A DNA stretch of 64,000 nucleotides, from assembly GCF_902148855.1 (NCBI RefSeq), contig NC_043977.1, forward strand, positions 11,554,016 through 11,618,015. The letters are read 5' to 3'. A model generated the notes under the pieces. The model was not told the DNA's origin, searched no databases, and saw only the letters and a list, made by a program, of their open reading frames with translations. The stretch comes from Sphaeramia orbicularis. Taxonomy: Eukaryota; Chordata; Actinopteri; Kurtiformes; Apogonidae. Position numbers and translations under genes: made by a program. This document shows positions 1 to 25,700 of the stretch, piece after piece (position 1 is the stretch's first letter; each line of letters begins with the position of its first letter).

Positions 1-74
1 TTTTATGAATGCGTGTTTTTTGTGAATGACAGTGTTTGCATTTCTTGACAAACATCGTCTGATGTGTCATCATG

Positions 75-215
75 TATATTCATTCATTTTCTGAACCGTT
101 TTATCCTGCATTGGGTGGAGGGGGCGGAGCCTATCCCAGCTCCCATGGAGTGAATGCATGGTTCACCCTAGATGCCAGTTCACCACAGGGCAGACATGAT
201 TATAGTCGCATTACA
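75..215. repeat. dispersed repeat, family not assigned
   Basis: The stretch has the wording of a very common fish interspersed repeat: a TTCATTTTCTGAACCG box, then GCCTATCCCAGCTCCCATGG, then a CACCACAGGGCAGACA box. A related segment is found near 51230-51290 at the end of a SINE-like copy. No coding potential is seen. Boundaries are approximate. Confidence 0.5.
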
Positions 216-354
216 TATGTGTAGCGGGTGCTCCCTAGTGGCCCACTGTGGACACTCGTGGGCCTGTTTCTGTTTTAATCAGTAACAGGAGGTGAATAGA
301 ATATTTACATAAAGTTTAAAATAAATGTGTAATTTTTAATTTATTTTTCCACAG

Positions 355-424
355 AGATATTGACGAACCTGATCGACAACTGAATGGACTCTCAGAGAAC
401 ACACAACCCATGGAGGTCACATAA
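355..424 (+). CDS. epc2: terminal coding exon of an upstream gene, probably enhancer of polycomb homolog 2
   Basis: A pyrimidine-rich tract ending in CACAG at 350-354 is followed by an open stretch in one phase (first complete codon at 356) that reads DIDEPDRQLNGLSENTQPMEVT and stops with TAA at 422-424. The ending MEVT is, as I recall it, how EPC1 and EPC2 proteins end. EPC2 lies directly upstream of KIF5C on the same strand in human, which is the arrangement seen here with the kinesin at 6287. EPC proteins are scaffold subunits of the NuA4/TIP60 histone acetyltransferase complex in the nucleus. Only the last 22 codons lie in this window, so the name rests on the short tail and on linkage. 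It could instead be a chance open stretch behind an AG. Confidence 0.5.
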
Positions 425-829
425 CACCAACTCCCATCAGCACTAGCTCCTTGGCCATAAATTCGAACATATAGATGCTGTGTCAAATGGACCGTACATC
501 AGCGCTGCCGTTGTTTTGGACCTGGATTAAATACATGTTTTCATCTCTAACCATGTAACTGCACCATGTTTTCAGCCATGTTTATGTCCAAACTTTTCCT
601 CTGTCCTCATGTTAAACTCAGTCACATTTTAAACACAGGTTACAGTATGTAAAAACAGTATGTATGTTGGGCACTGAGCTTTCACGAGACGGTAGAACAA
701 TGTAAAAATGAAGCAAACCTGGTTGTCATTTTGCTCTTTTGTGGTGATGAACTCCGGGCTGAGCCTGGATGGGTGGACCTAACCCTAACCCTGCCCACCT
801 GTCATCAGTGACCTCGCAACAGATTCCGA
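425..829 (+). other. probable 3' untranslated region of the upstream gene
   Basis: No open reading frame or repeat of note is seen. The stretch directly follows the stop codon at 422-424, so by position it should be 3' UTR. A clear AATAAA is not found before the retroelement that begins near 830; the next one in the plus orientation is at 4695-4700, which would imply that the UTR was interrupted by insertions. This is inference only. Confidence 0.35.
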
Positions 830-2960
830 TGTCCTCAAATTCTCTAAACTCCTTTCTCTGTCCTCAGCTCAAATGAGTCTCCTCGAGAGGGGATTGTCTT
901 TTGTCCCACATCCCACCAAATTTGTCTCAGAGGAACTTCAAGGGGACATACACAAATATCACCTCCAACTCAAACTTTCTAATAATTTCCAGCCCCAATT
1001 GGATTCCTTACACATACCATTTCCAAAACCATCCACATGAGAACCCCTCTTTACACAGATATAAAAACCCACACAAAAATTAATCAAATTAGACAGATGG
1101 GCCCTGTGGACATACAACATCCCAGATAATCTGTCGAGGGACGAACGCAGGGCCCTCACCCAATTGGTCCAAAATCCAAACATTGTAATAAAACCAGCAG
1201 ACAAGGGCTCCAAGGTAGTCATCATGGACAGACAAGACCTCATAGAAGCCAATAGAGAACTTTCTGATAAGTAATATTATAAACCTGTAACACAAACTAT
1301 TCAACACAACACCCAATTACAACTGTGGACCATCATCCAAACTCTTCACCATGAAAAAATACATCACAGCTAAACAACATGACTACCTCTTCGGCTCAGA
1401 TCAACCCCATCCTAGACAATTTTACCTCCTCACAAAAATTCAGACACTTGGACCATTCCCCTTGAGGTTCCAGCCGGCAGACCCATAGTTTCTGACTGCA
1501 GCAGCAGATCATAAAACATCACTCAATTCATAGACCACTTCCTCAGCCCCCTCTCCAGGAAGCACCTAATCTGCATTAAAGACACTTATCACTTCCTGGA
1601 CACCATCAGACCCATGGATGTTCCCATCCAATCCTATCAATTTACCATTGATATAGACAGCTTGTATACCAACATCAACACAGAACTGGGTATCAAAACA
1701 GTAAAGACCATCTTTGAACAACACTCAGACAATAGCTGACCACATCATGAACTCATACAACTCCTCACCATTTACCTCAATAACAACGACTTCAGCTTTA
1801 TTAATAAACATTACCAACAAATCAACCGAACAGCCATGGTTCAGAGATATGCACCTTCATATGCCAATATCTACATGACTGAGTGGGAAAGTTAAATACA
1901 CAATAGACAAACATCAGGTTCATTTCCTCGATAGGTTTTTTTTTTTTTTTTTTTTCAAAACAGTTAAAAGTAAAAGAATGTTCATCAAGGGCTATTTTAA
2001 AACAACAGACACATGTGCCTCTCCATAAAACCAGTTAGCATCCAAAATACACCTTTTAGAGGTATAATAAAATCATAAAAACCTCAGATTTCACAGAATA
2101 TCATCATTAGAATCTGATTTACTCTGATATTTAAAATCCTCTGTAAAAGACACTATTCCAACAGATTCCTGAGGTCAATCAAAAACAGCACATTGGCCTC
2201 TCTCGCTCCCGCTCGCCCTCCCAGCACCTCAGGGTCACCATTTACCACTTCCAGGCCCCCTCCCTCAGCTCCTCCAGAATCCCACAGTACCCCACCCCCT
2301 AATCCAAACCAGGGTTAGTATCCTCCTGTCAGCCCTACAGCAGCAGAGGGAGGGTCCACCATCCACATTGGTCACTAATAATCCATCCTCACCCATATTT
2401 CAACTTCTTCCAGTGGTCTCCACATTCTTACACTAAGTGCTAAAACATGACTTCTATAATAGTCAAACACAGAACTCGGTCATTCACAACCTCAGGATCA
2501 TCTCCACCTTTAGAAAAAACCCAACCTCCACAACATTTTACTCAGGTCCACCCTCACTCATAATCACTCACTATTCCTGATGCCCATTTCTACACTAATA
2601 GAACTTTCATCATTAACCCTTACAGACATTCATCTGGCCTACATATGGTTCATTCTCTCTCACACACAGTAGCATCATTTACATCATCACATGCACCACC
2701 TGTTTATTGCAGATGGTGCATGTGATGATGTAGACTAATAACACTCTAAGTCACCCACTTTCAGCAGCACTCTACTGACCACCAACATAAACTGGTCCAC
2801 TGGACAGAGAAAGAGAGTGGAGAGGCTGGGTACCACAACACAAAGGGGATTCAGTGATGTCCCCTAGATGGAGACACAGGAGCAGTTTCCAGCCCTCTTC
2901 CTTTGACCCACATTCTTCCCTCCACAGCAGTCACCAAAACATGCACATTGGGACCTTCAT
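830..2960 (+). mobile_element. fossil Penelope-like retroelement, plus strand
   Basis: Conceptual translation in several frames shows the landmarks of a Penelope-like reverse transcriptase in order: an N-terminal block with LSFVPHPTKF near 885, the conserved region with KPADKGSKVVIMDRQD near 1195-1235, the RT core FTIDIDSLYTNI near 1643-1678, and a block resembling APSYANIYMTEWE near 1852-1890. Cysteine-bearing wording like the GIY-YIG endonuclease region follows near 2640-2800. The element is an old, broken copy with many disruptions, and a poly-T run and other sequence interrupt it after about 1935. Edges are approximate. A second fossil of the same class lies at 34250-34935 in the opposite orientation. 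Confidence 0.65.
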
Positions 2961-3264
2961 AAAGGGAAACAATTTATTGTTACCACTTTCTAAGTTTTTA
3001 TATTTGATTGGAGTCTAGACTACCTTGTATTTTTAACCCTAGGATGTGTCTTAACCAAAGGTTTATTGGTGGGCCTGTGTGGGGGAGTGGGTGACTACTG
3101 TGGTCCCTGGGGTGGAGACTTCTCTGGTCTGGTCTCAAACTGGATCAGATGAAGTGGCAGGGCCTAACTGGTGGGGCTAAACTGTTCTGACCTTCCACTA
3201 CAATCACATTCTACATCTCATTCAAATACTATGCTGTCATACTGGATGGGGTGGGCCCGAGTCT

Positions 3265-3535
3265 GCAGGCCAGCGCACCCTAACCCTGACCCCAACCCTA
3301 AACGTTACCTGACCCTAACCCTAAACCCTACCCACCCCTAACCCTAAACCCCACACAATCCTAACCCTAACCTTAAATTATATCCAACCCTAACCACTAA
3401 CCCATCCCTAGTCCTTAACCTACCCTAACCCTAAACCCTGCCCTACCCTGACCTTAACCCCTAACCCGACTCAACCCTAAACCCTACCCAAACCTTACCC
3501 TACCCTAACCCCTAACCCTAACCCTAACCCTGGGC
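3265..3535. repeat. degenerate telomere-like CCCTAA repeat tract
   Basis: About 270 bp of irregular CCCTAACCCTAA-type units mixed with CCCTACCC and CCTTAACC variants. This is interstitial telomere-like satellite sequence with the C-rich strand on plus. Similar tracts occur at 20570-20745, 23362-23655, 25258-27350 and 30020-30080. Confidence 0.8.
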
Positions 3536-4795
3536 TGAGCTCAGACAGGTGGACACTCCCACAGTTACATGGAGCTGTTTATTTTAGAACTTTCACGCTG
3601 TGAAACCATCATAAAACTATTTTGTCTTGACTGTCACTTGTGCTTCTCATACAGTGTATTGCTTGTTCAAGTGTGGCTGGTCTCTGAATGAAAAAGAGGT
3701 GGAGTCTAAGAAGTGTACAAACACAAGCAACAAATGTTACATACTGTTCACTTAAAATACGAAACATGAAGGACAGCAGCCAATCTATGTGCTTCCTCAC
3801 ATACTGTCATCAAACCCCACCCTAGAGCCCCCACCACCTCCAAAAAATACTTAAATAAGATCCAGTCATCTGCATGATCAGGTTTATGATCCAGTGATCT
3901 TTGTGATCAGGTTCTGATTCAGTAATCTGTATGATCCAGTGATCATGGTTTGGTACTCATGACCTGAACCAGAACCAGAACTCTGTCCTCAGATAAACCT
4001 GTATTAATCCTGAATAAATGCTTTGTGTTTACGTTTCTTAACCAGTTTCAATGTCTTTATGTGTAAAGTTTTATGTTCTATTTGTGATGGTGAAAACAGA
4101 TGAATGTGAAACGGAAACTCATTTTAATTCAACTCTTGCTGTGATATTAATCCAGACAAATGCAACACTTGACTGGTGTTAACGGGTCCAAAATGGCTGA
4201 TACGATGTATCACAGCAACGGGCTGAGGCAGCCAATGAGGTGTGTGCGGGGTTTTCCCATCAGCCCGTCAGACCGAATGTGACGTGATCCAATCAGGATA
4301 TTTTAACGCTCAGTGGATTTTATTATCATTATTACTGTCATTATAAATGTTTGTCGGCCCCATCAACCATTGTTTCCATTGTGATGAATCATGGTCTGAT
4401 TGGTCTATGGTCTAGTACCTCGCTCTGGTCGGTTATTTATGTCCATGTTTACATTTTGTATTAAATCATCAGGACGTTTTTGTCACTTATTTTTTCTCGA
4501 CTATGCATCAAAGACTTGAAGCTGCTCAGAAAAATGTCTTTGTATTTTAAAGCTGAAGCCAAACAGTGGCTGAGTTTGACCTCTGACATCTGCAAGGTGA
4601 CAGTTGTTGAGGTAAAGGTCACAGCCCATTTCAGTCTTGAACCAGCATCACATTTTCTGTCATTCTGTTTATAATTTAGATGAAAGATGCTGCAAATAAA
4701 AAATACACAAGTATCTGACATAAGTTCTTGTTAATTTATTCATCTGCTCATGAGTTTGTGTTTGTTCTGTCTGTGGTTTGTGTTTGTTGTTCTGA
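3536..4795. other. intergenic, no gene seen
   Basis: No supported coding exon or RNA gene. Short opposing open frames near 4461-4721 overlap one another and have no recognisable family. AATAAA is present at 4695-4700, which could be a polyadenylation signal for the upstream plus-strand gene if its UTR is long. Confidence 0.4.
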
Positions 4796-5080
4796 GGGGT
4801 ATTCCAGAACGCAGGTCCAACAAACTGACTATCCAATTCCAGAACAGCGGCTTTGAATTAGTTCAATCGACTCTTGAGTATGTTTACCCGGAGTTGAGTG
4901 CTTGAACGAACCTCTGGGGTCACCCTGAGCTTACACAGTCACTGGAACCAGGATTTGAGTGTGCCTATGGTCATCTGAATGTGGATCTAGTCCTGCAGTG
5001 GACCACATTAAAACACTTTTGGGGCCCCAGCTCAGGGTCAGGGGTCAACAGAGAAGGCTGGCATGGATGTCCTCTGTCTC
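4796..5080. repeat. dispersed repeat, probably a DNA-transposon derivative
   Basis: Begins with GAGGGGTATTCCAGAACGCA, followed by repeated CCAGAACAGC and TTGAGTATGTTTACCCGGAG boxes. I recognise this as a common interspersed sequence in fish genomes, but I cannot assign the family with certainty or define its right end. Confidence 0.4.
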
Positions 5081-5574
5081 CCAGTAGGTACCCATCAGTC
5101 TCTCCTGTGAGTAAAGTGGATACATGTTTATGTGTTTATATCAAGGAAACAAAAATGATAATTTTACAAAGTGTTCAGTTTCTTACCACATTTTAATCGG
5201 CGGCTCAGGCTACACTCTGGATATATGTGGAGTCATGTACAGAACTAGGACACTTGGCTTCTGCATTTGTAATGATGTGTGCTGGACCACAAATGAGCTT
5301 GATAGTGCAGAAAATGGCATCATCATTATTATTATTACTACTATAAGCTGCTATATATTGTGACGTATACTGTCATTTTCAACATATTAGTGACAGTACC
5401 TGGATGTTGATGCTGTGGAAGGACTTCCTGTTAAGACAGACCCCTTGGTTTTGTGCAGCAGCAGTAATAGGAATGTGTTCCATCTACACACGCTATTAGA
5501 TTTGGAAGTCCTGCAAAATGAAGTTTATCACTGATCTCAGTCTGACTTGACTCACGCGGACGCATCTTGTCTTA

Positions 5575-5939
5575 CAGTAAAGGAAAAAATTATTAGACCA
5601 TCAAAAGTCATCAAAAACAATGGTTATGCAATCCAGTACTAACTCCTGTGTGTATCATGTGACTAAAACAGACAAAAGAAAACATGGAATGTCTAAAAGC
5701 ACTGTTTTTGTCAGTACAATGACATAGATACTAATGTAAGAACTGAAGGGATTTTGGTTATTATCAAGAAAACACGGAAAATGTCTAAATATCAGCTCTG
5801 AAATTAAACTCTCATGAGCTATTTTTGTTGTTATCATTATATTTGTCCAAATAAATGTACCTTTAGTTGTACCAGGCCTTAAAATGAACAAGAAATTAAA
5901 GAAAACAGTTGGGTGGTCCAATATATTTTTTCGTGACTG
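5575..5939. mobile_element. Tc1/mariner-type MITE, 365 bp
   Basis: The element starts CAGTAAAGGAAAAAATTATT and ends with the inverted counterpart TTTTTTCGTGACTG. The terminal inverted repeats are about 26 bp with a few mismatches, and both include a TTAGACCA/TGGTCCAA inner part. TA dinucleotides flank it at 5573-5574 and 5940-5941, the target-site duplication typical of the Tc1/mariner superfamily. The interior has no transposase reading frame, so it is non-autonomous. Confidence 0.75.
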
Positions 5940-6059
5940 TATATCGTCTCTAACGCCTGTTTTCTTGTAGGCCTGTAGGTGGCGCTGTTACAAATGATGT
6001 CCGTCAAAGATCACAAGATAGAAGACCCAGGAAACCGACCTGAATTTGGCCCATAACCA

Positions 6060-6286
6060 GTAACACCTGACTGACTCCATCTCCCAGAGTGCCTTGCGGC
6101 TCAGTGGTCCGGGGCGGACCTGTCAGTGGGAGTGTCCCGTCAGCATCCTCACACAGCGGTGGTACATCCAACCGGACCCTGGACCCGGTTCGACTGGCGG
6201 TTCCCTCTACCTGTTGTCCGTCCGTCCGGGGCCCTGTCGGGGAACCGAGCTGTTTCGAGCCGAGCCGAGCCGTGTTAGCTGCAGTG
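6060..6286 (+). promoter_or_regulatory. GC-rich 5' region of kif5c (probable promoter/5' UTR)
   Basis: The 230 bp before the kif5c start codon are GC- and CpG-rich (for example GGGGCGGACC, CCGTCCGTCCGG), in sharp contrast to the AT-rich surroundings, and the GC richness continues through exon 1 to about 6480. This is the usual look of a vertebrate CpG-island promoter. No TATA box is apparent and the transcription start cannot be fixed by reading. Confidence 0.5.
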
Positions 6287-19672
<13,386 letters not shown>

Positions 19673-21530
19673 ACCAGGTGAGTCCACTGGGAGTCCTGGT
19701 CCTGGTCCAGGGCCCGGTTCTGCACCTCATGAAAGGACTGATTTCCCTAAGTTTCAAAAGTTGGAAATTGTTCTAAAAAGATTTTGCACCTAGAAAATAC
19801 TAACACATCATCCATCAGTTGGAAATGTTCACCCATCTGAGTCCTTATGTTCTTCTACTACAGTCCTGCAGCAGTAGTGCATTTGTCAACGACTAAAAAC
19901 CAGTAAAATATACAAACAAACAAATGTTGTTAGGGTTTGGCTTGTTCAGTCCAGGGTTCACAGCTGTTTGTTCTGTTTGGTTTCATGATGTGAGCTACAT
20001 TAACGTTCCTCAGACCTGCAATGATAAAACTGACAGGCTCAGATCCACAACCTGTGAGATCTGGTCCAGACTCAAGTTCAGGATCCAGAGTCCTCACCTG
20101 AGCCTCATCTGTGTGTCCTCCAGGTGGCGCTACTGGTGATCGTCTTGTTTTCTGTGGATGTGGTTTCTAAACTCTCCGGTCCTCACCGCTCTGCCTTTAC
20201 TGGAACCTCTTTACACCCAACTCCACCTTAAAACAGCCATTCCACCTTAAAACCACCAAGTGCTCTGCTTCTGTTACTGACACAGTATTTTTAACTCGTT
20301 TTGATACTGTTTCAAATCAATGTGTTCATTTATTTTTCTTCAGTAAACTTCAATGTAGTAGTATTAATAATGGTAACTGATTAAAAATGTAACCAGTTGA
20401 ATAATATTATAAATCTGAAAAACGCTTATTGACTCTATTCTTGCTTTAGATTTTTGCCTTTTCACTAAATTGTGAAAAAATTCCAACAATAAATTTACCT
20501 CATATTTATCTTAACTTGCATAACTCAGTGCACACACTTCAGTAGAATGAATAAATATATATAGTGGGTTACACTGACCCTAACCCTAACCCTAACTCTG
20601 ACCCTAGTCCTGACCCTAATCCTAACCCTGGAGATAACCCTAATCCTAACCCTAACCCTGATCCTAATCCTAACCGTAGTTCTGACCCTAATCCTGAATT
20701 TAAAATCCTAATCCTAAACTTAACCCTGACCCCGACCCTAAATCTTGGGTTAAGATTGTATGACTCAGTTTGTCAGATTATTTATTTGAAAATGTAACAT
20801 TATTTATATTGTTTTGTATTATTTGTATGTTGTTCTTTGAGTATTGTTTATACGCAGTAAATGTTTATAGATTTATAGATTTACTTTATAGATGAATCAG
20901 TTTATGGACTCAGATTGTTTAATTTTTACACACTTTTTATATGTTGCATTTTTACTGGATTCCCCTGAAGGCATCGTGAGAGTTTGTGTTGTATTTGTTG
21001 TCGTGTTGTTGTTTGTTGACGACCTGAATGTGATGTGGTGTCACTGTTTACAACAGATACAGGGTTCTGCTGTGTTCTAAGTGTGTTCTAACAGATTATT
21101 TAACACATTATAACATTAACATTCTAACCTAACCCTAATCAGCCAAATGAATGACATGACTGCTGATCAACCAATCAGTTCATCATGTTTTTTGCTGCCG
21201 TACTTTAACCCCGCCCTTTACTCAGCCTTTACTAACAGTATTGATCAATCAGCATTAATGATCAATTAATAGTGAATAATAGCACAAACGTTGACCAACA
21301 CCATGAACAGTATTTGTCTGTTGACGAGCACAAACGGCATAAAAAAACATGTAACAAATGACCTACTACTGGTTTATCAAAGATTTATTATTGATTTTGA
21401 CAAACAGGTAAAATGGCACATGACCAAAGGTTTCACTGACGATCAGTAATCAACAGTCAATATCCTGCATCACAAATGCTTTACTTTTGTTGAAAAATCA
21501 TCATTGTTCTTGTATTAAAGTCAAACAGGA
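19673..21530 (+). other. kif5c 3' UTR and convergent intergenic sequence
   Basis: Follows the kif5c stop at 19670-19672. An AATAAA is at 20488-20493, a candidate polyadenylation signal that would give a UTR of about 0.8 kb. On the minus strand, AATAAA (read as TTTATT at 21535-21540 on plus) could end the arhgap15 transcript. No gene is seen. The two genes are tail to tail with about 3.0 kb between their stop codons. Confidence 0.4.
20570..20745. repeat. telomere-like CCCTAA repeat tract
   Basis: About 175 bp of CCCTAACCCTAA units with many CCCTAATCCTAA, CTGACCCTAG and ACCCCGACCC variants, C-rich on plus. Confidence 0.75.
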
Positions 21531-22715
21531 AGGGTTTATTAAAGTTTAAGGCTCAGCGTTAAAGTTGTTCAGCTGAGATGATTGGCTCAGTTTGAATTGT
21601 TTTACAGTTTGAGAACCAAATGTTGGACAGTAAAGCGTCTTTATGTTAGTTAATATCTGTAACTTATCCTGTGAGAAACGCAGGTTCCTGACAGTGAGAA
21701 TAAAGTCCAGTCTTCACATCTCTTGTATGTGTGGATTTTATCACTCTCTTTTTGGTATCTGAGGCCCTGAACTCATCCTTTTCACTCAAAGTACAAATGA
21801 ACCAAAAGCTGATCCAAAGGTTCCACCAAAGCAAGTTCTCCTCTGACCAGATGGAAACTATTAAAGAATCAAACAAGGAGCTTAAAATAAGAGTATTTTA
21901 CTATTGTACTGTGTAAATACAACACAGGCCAGTAAGTGACTATATTCAGTAAAACATACGTGTTAATGTATCATTCATTATGAAAAAAAAAACTGTCTGA
22001 AAAGACTTGAAGACAATATTTAAAGATATGGGAGTCTATATTAACCCACACTCATTGTATCATTGATCATATAGACTTGAGTACAACTAAGTATTTATCA
22101 AATTACTGGACATTTGATTAATATTTATCATACATCGGTCAAAATTATTGGGTAAATGATCATATGGGTTAGGAATCCGATTGAGTTAAAGTATGTGTTG
22201 GCATTTGTTTGTTCAGTTGTAACCTTTCCACTCCACCGTTGTCCTAGAGACATGACCCAGCGCTGGGTGATAATATGTCATCTCAGACTGGAGTCTGCTG
22301 TACAGGGTCAGTATCCAGTCCATCTCAGCCCAGGTAATGGGACAATACAACCAGTCTGGGTCAGTACCGGTGCTGGAACAGCCCATGACAGAGTTAACAT
22401 GTCTGTGACCATGTCTGACTGACGGAGCAGTGACTTAGTACTCGACAACGCTGACTTGCTAATGGGATAAAATGTAAGTTACCGACAGAACTGCTAGGAT
22501 TATAAGTGATCTTTGAAATAGATACTAATGAAAACTCACTACAGGTACCCTTTAAAAAGAATACAGGATCCTGTGATAATAGTCACCTGGTAGAAGTGCT
22601 GACAGCAGCAGTCGGAGGCTGAATGGTTGTCAGGGATTTTAATGAGGAATGTAGCATTTACATTTGCTGTCAATGTGTTGGAGACAGACACAGTCCATGA
22701 GATGATCAGGTCCGG
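21531..22715 (-). other. probable arhgap15 3' UTR
   Basis: Lies directly downstream (on the minus strand) of the arhgap15 stop codon. No open frame with family resemblance is present; the opposing short frames at 21664-21916 are shadows of each other. The repeat-like phrase CAGGTACCCTTTAAA occurs near 22542. Confidence 0.35.
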
Positions 22716-25700
22716 TCACAGACTGAAGATCTCACTGTTCTCGATGAGGATGAACTCCACGATCTGGTTCTGGTAGACCATGTTGACCGCCATGTTTCCT
22801 GCATCCAGTTCAGGCCACATGAGTGTTGGGCCAAACACGATGCTGATTCCCTGAGTGGACATCAGGTTCTTCCTGGAATAGGCCAGAACTCTGAGGAACA
22901 CAAGAATGAACATGATCCAGTACACAGATTTTACAACAGAAGACACCTTCAGTCAAAAGACCATGTACAGAAGTAGAAGTAAACCAGTTGAGGCCCACCC
23001 TCCATCACCCCCCCCCCACCCCACCACAGCAAGTGAAGAAGGAACACTGTCCTAAATGTGAGGAGGTGAGGTGATTGGTCACTGGTTCATCCATAAACCT
23101 GCACTTTCAGGATGACTAACTAACCCATCTGACCTGTTCCTCAGGTGTGCTGTACCTGTGCAGGTGGTTGAACAGCAGCTTCATGGTGTCCCGGTTGGGC
23201 TTTGGCAGCTGCTGAACCAGTTTCTTCACAGCGTGAACTTTCTGTTTAGGGTCTTTGATCTCTGTTCAGACGACAGCAGCAGGTTATCAACATTTTCATA
23301 AATGGAAATGACTCAGGTTCTATTGTGGTACAAACAGCCTGTGCTTTGACTTTAAGTTCATCATAGGGTTAGAGTTAGAGTTAAGGTTAAGGTTATATTC
23401 AGGGTTAGAGTTATCTTAAGGGTTAGGGTTAAGGTTATATTCAGGGTTAGAGTTATCTTAAGGGTTAGGGTTAAGGTTATATTCAGGGTTAAGGTTATCT
23501 TAAGGGTTAGGGTTAAGGTTATCTTCAGGGTTAAGGTTATCTTAAGGGTTAGGGTTAAGGTTATCTTCAGGGTTAAGGTTATCTTAAGGGTTAGGGTTAA
23601 GGTTATCTTCAGGGTTAAGGTTATCTTAAGGGTTAGGGTTAAGGTAATCTTCAGGTCAGTGTGGTGAATCCAGTGACTGGAGTCCACGTTCTGAGTCATG
23701 AACAGTCGGAGGTTTAGACAATGAACACAGTGGAATATTAACCCAAACTCATGAACATTATAGTTATTTTTTAATCAATTTTTTGACTTTTCCTGGATTA
23801 AACCAAACTCTGTGATCTTTCTCTGAACTAAACCATAAACAGTTCAGTGAAAAACAGCACATGATGTAAATTCAGTTGTTGAACCTTTTGATAAAATACT
23901 TCACCTGTAACTAATTTACATATATGTTCAGTAACATATTTACCACTTTAATGCTGTATGACGTATGTGGAGTACAAATACTTCATTACTGTACTTCAGC
24001 AGAGTTGTCAGGAATCTATACTTATGTTTTTTGTTTTTTGTTTTTTTTTTTTACTTATTCCTTTTACCCCTGCATTTAACATAAGTATCTGTACTTTATC
24101 TGATTAATATGACCTGAGGTTCAGTTTGATAGAAACGACAGACTAGACTTTTCTATTTAGAGAACATTTCAAGTCCTGGACTTGGTCACTTTTACTACAG
24201 TAAAGAATCAGTTCTACTTTTGCAGGAGTCTTGATTTCTTCAGGTTTACTCACTGATGGCCTCCACAAACTGCTGAAAGAACTTGAAGGGAAATAATGGT
24301 TCTGGCAACTCTCGGAAAAACATCTTCAAAGCTCCAGTGATGACGTGGATGTCCTCCCACTGACTCTGGTCCAGATCCAGGTCTTCTTCTGGAATCAAAA
24401 CCAACACCATGTTTCAGACTAAAGCCAGAAGCCTTTTCTGGACTAAAACTTTTATTTCTATATCTGGTTTTCTATTCATTCTGTTGGTGTGAAGTTCATG
24501 GTAAAACACATGACCTGTTGTTCCATTGTAGATTTTCCATGTTGTTATTTACAGGTTTCATCTGAACTGACCTTCATCCACTATGAAGCGCAGTTTCTGG
24601 ATAGTGGCCAGATTCCCACTGACTCTGTAGATCCCATCAACCTCCAACCCTGAAAACCAGTTTCAAACCATGCACTTACACAATTATTTATAACGACAGA
24701 CAAGGTTTAGGCTGAATTCAGCAAATTATGAATATTCAAGTGTATTCTAGTCTTAAGATTCTGAACATAATTTGTTGAGTTAAAAGTATAAATGTAGTTG
24801 AGCTGAAGACCTGGAAGAAGATAAAACACATTAACTCTTACAGTTCAGGTGAGCTGATGTGAAAGTGTAAGTGGAAAAGCAACATTATTGAAGTGGTATC
24901 AGTCATGTGTTTTTGTTTGTGAACGTACCTCGCTTTTCAACGGCGTCCAAACAAATCTGAACAAATTTGGGCACTGAAGTTCCTTCTCGCTCACAGAGAG
25001 TTAACAGATGGCAGCCGAAAACCCGATCTGACACAAAACCACTCTTTATGATCAGTTAGGGTTACAGATTAAATATATGCTGTCCATATGTTTTCCTTGG
25101 TTTGAAGTCTGACTTCACCTCAATAATCCCCGAAACAGTTTATTGAACAAAATCCTTTCTTTAATAATTAAACTTCATATGAAGAAACTATGTTAAAATG
25201 TTTTCAGTGTTGCAAACCTGTCTGAGCTGTAGGTGATGCTGTTTGGGTTTACTCAGATTATCACAACTACCCAGAACTAACCCTAACCCACCCAGAACTA
25301 ACCCTAAACCTAACCTACCCAGAACTAACCCTAAACCTAACCTACCCAGAACTAACCCTAAACCTAACCTACCCAGAACTAACCCTGACCAACCCAGAAC
25401 TAACCCTAACCCACCCAGAACTAACCCTAACCCACCCAGAAATAACCCTAACCCATCCAGAACTAACCCTAACCCACCCAGAACTAACCCTAACCCACCC
25501 AGAACTAACCCTAACCCATCCAGAACTAACCCTAACCCACCCAGAACTAACCCTAAACCTAACCTACCCAGAACTAACCCTGACCAACCCAGAACTAACC
25601 CTAACCCACCCAGAACTAACCCTAACCCACCCAGAAATAACCCTAACCCATCCAGAACTAACCCTAACCCACCCAGAACTAACCCTAACCTACCCAGAAC

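Noticed and set aside
4461-4721. Opposing small frames of 86 and 64 codons
   Set aside because: Mutual shadows with no splice context or family resemblance.
23361-23699. 112-codon minus-strand frame of ITLTLK repeats
   Set aside because: Product of the telomere-like minisatellite at 23362-23655.
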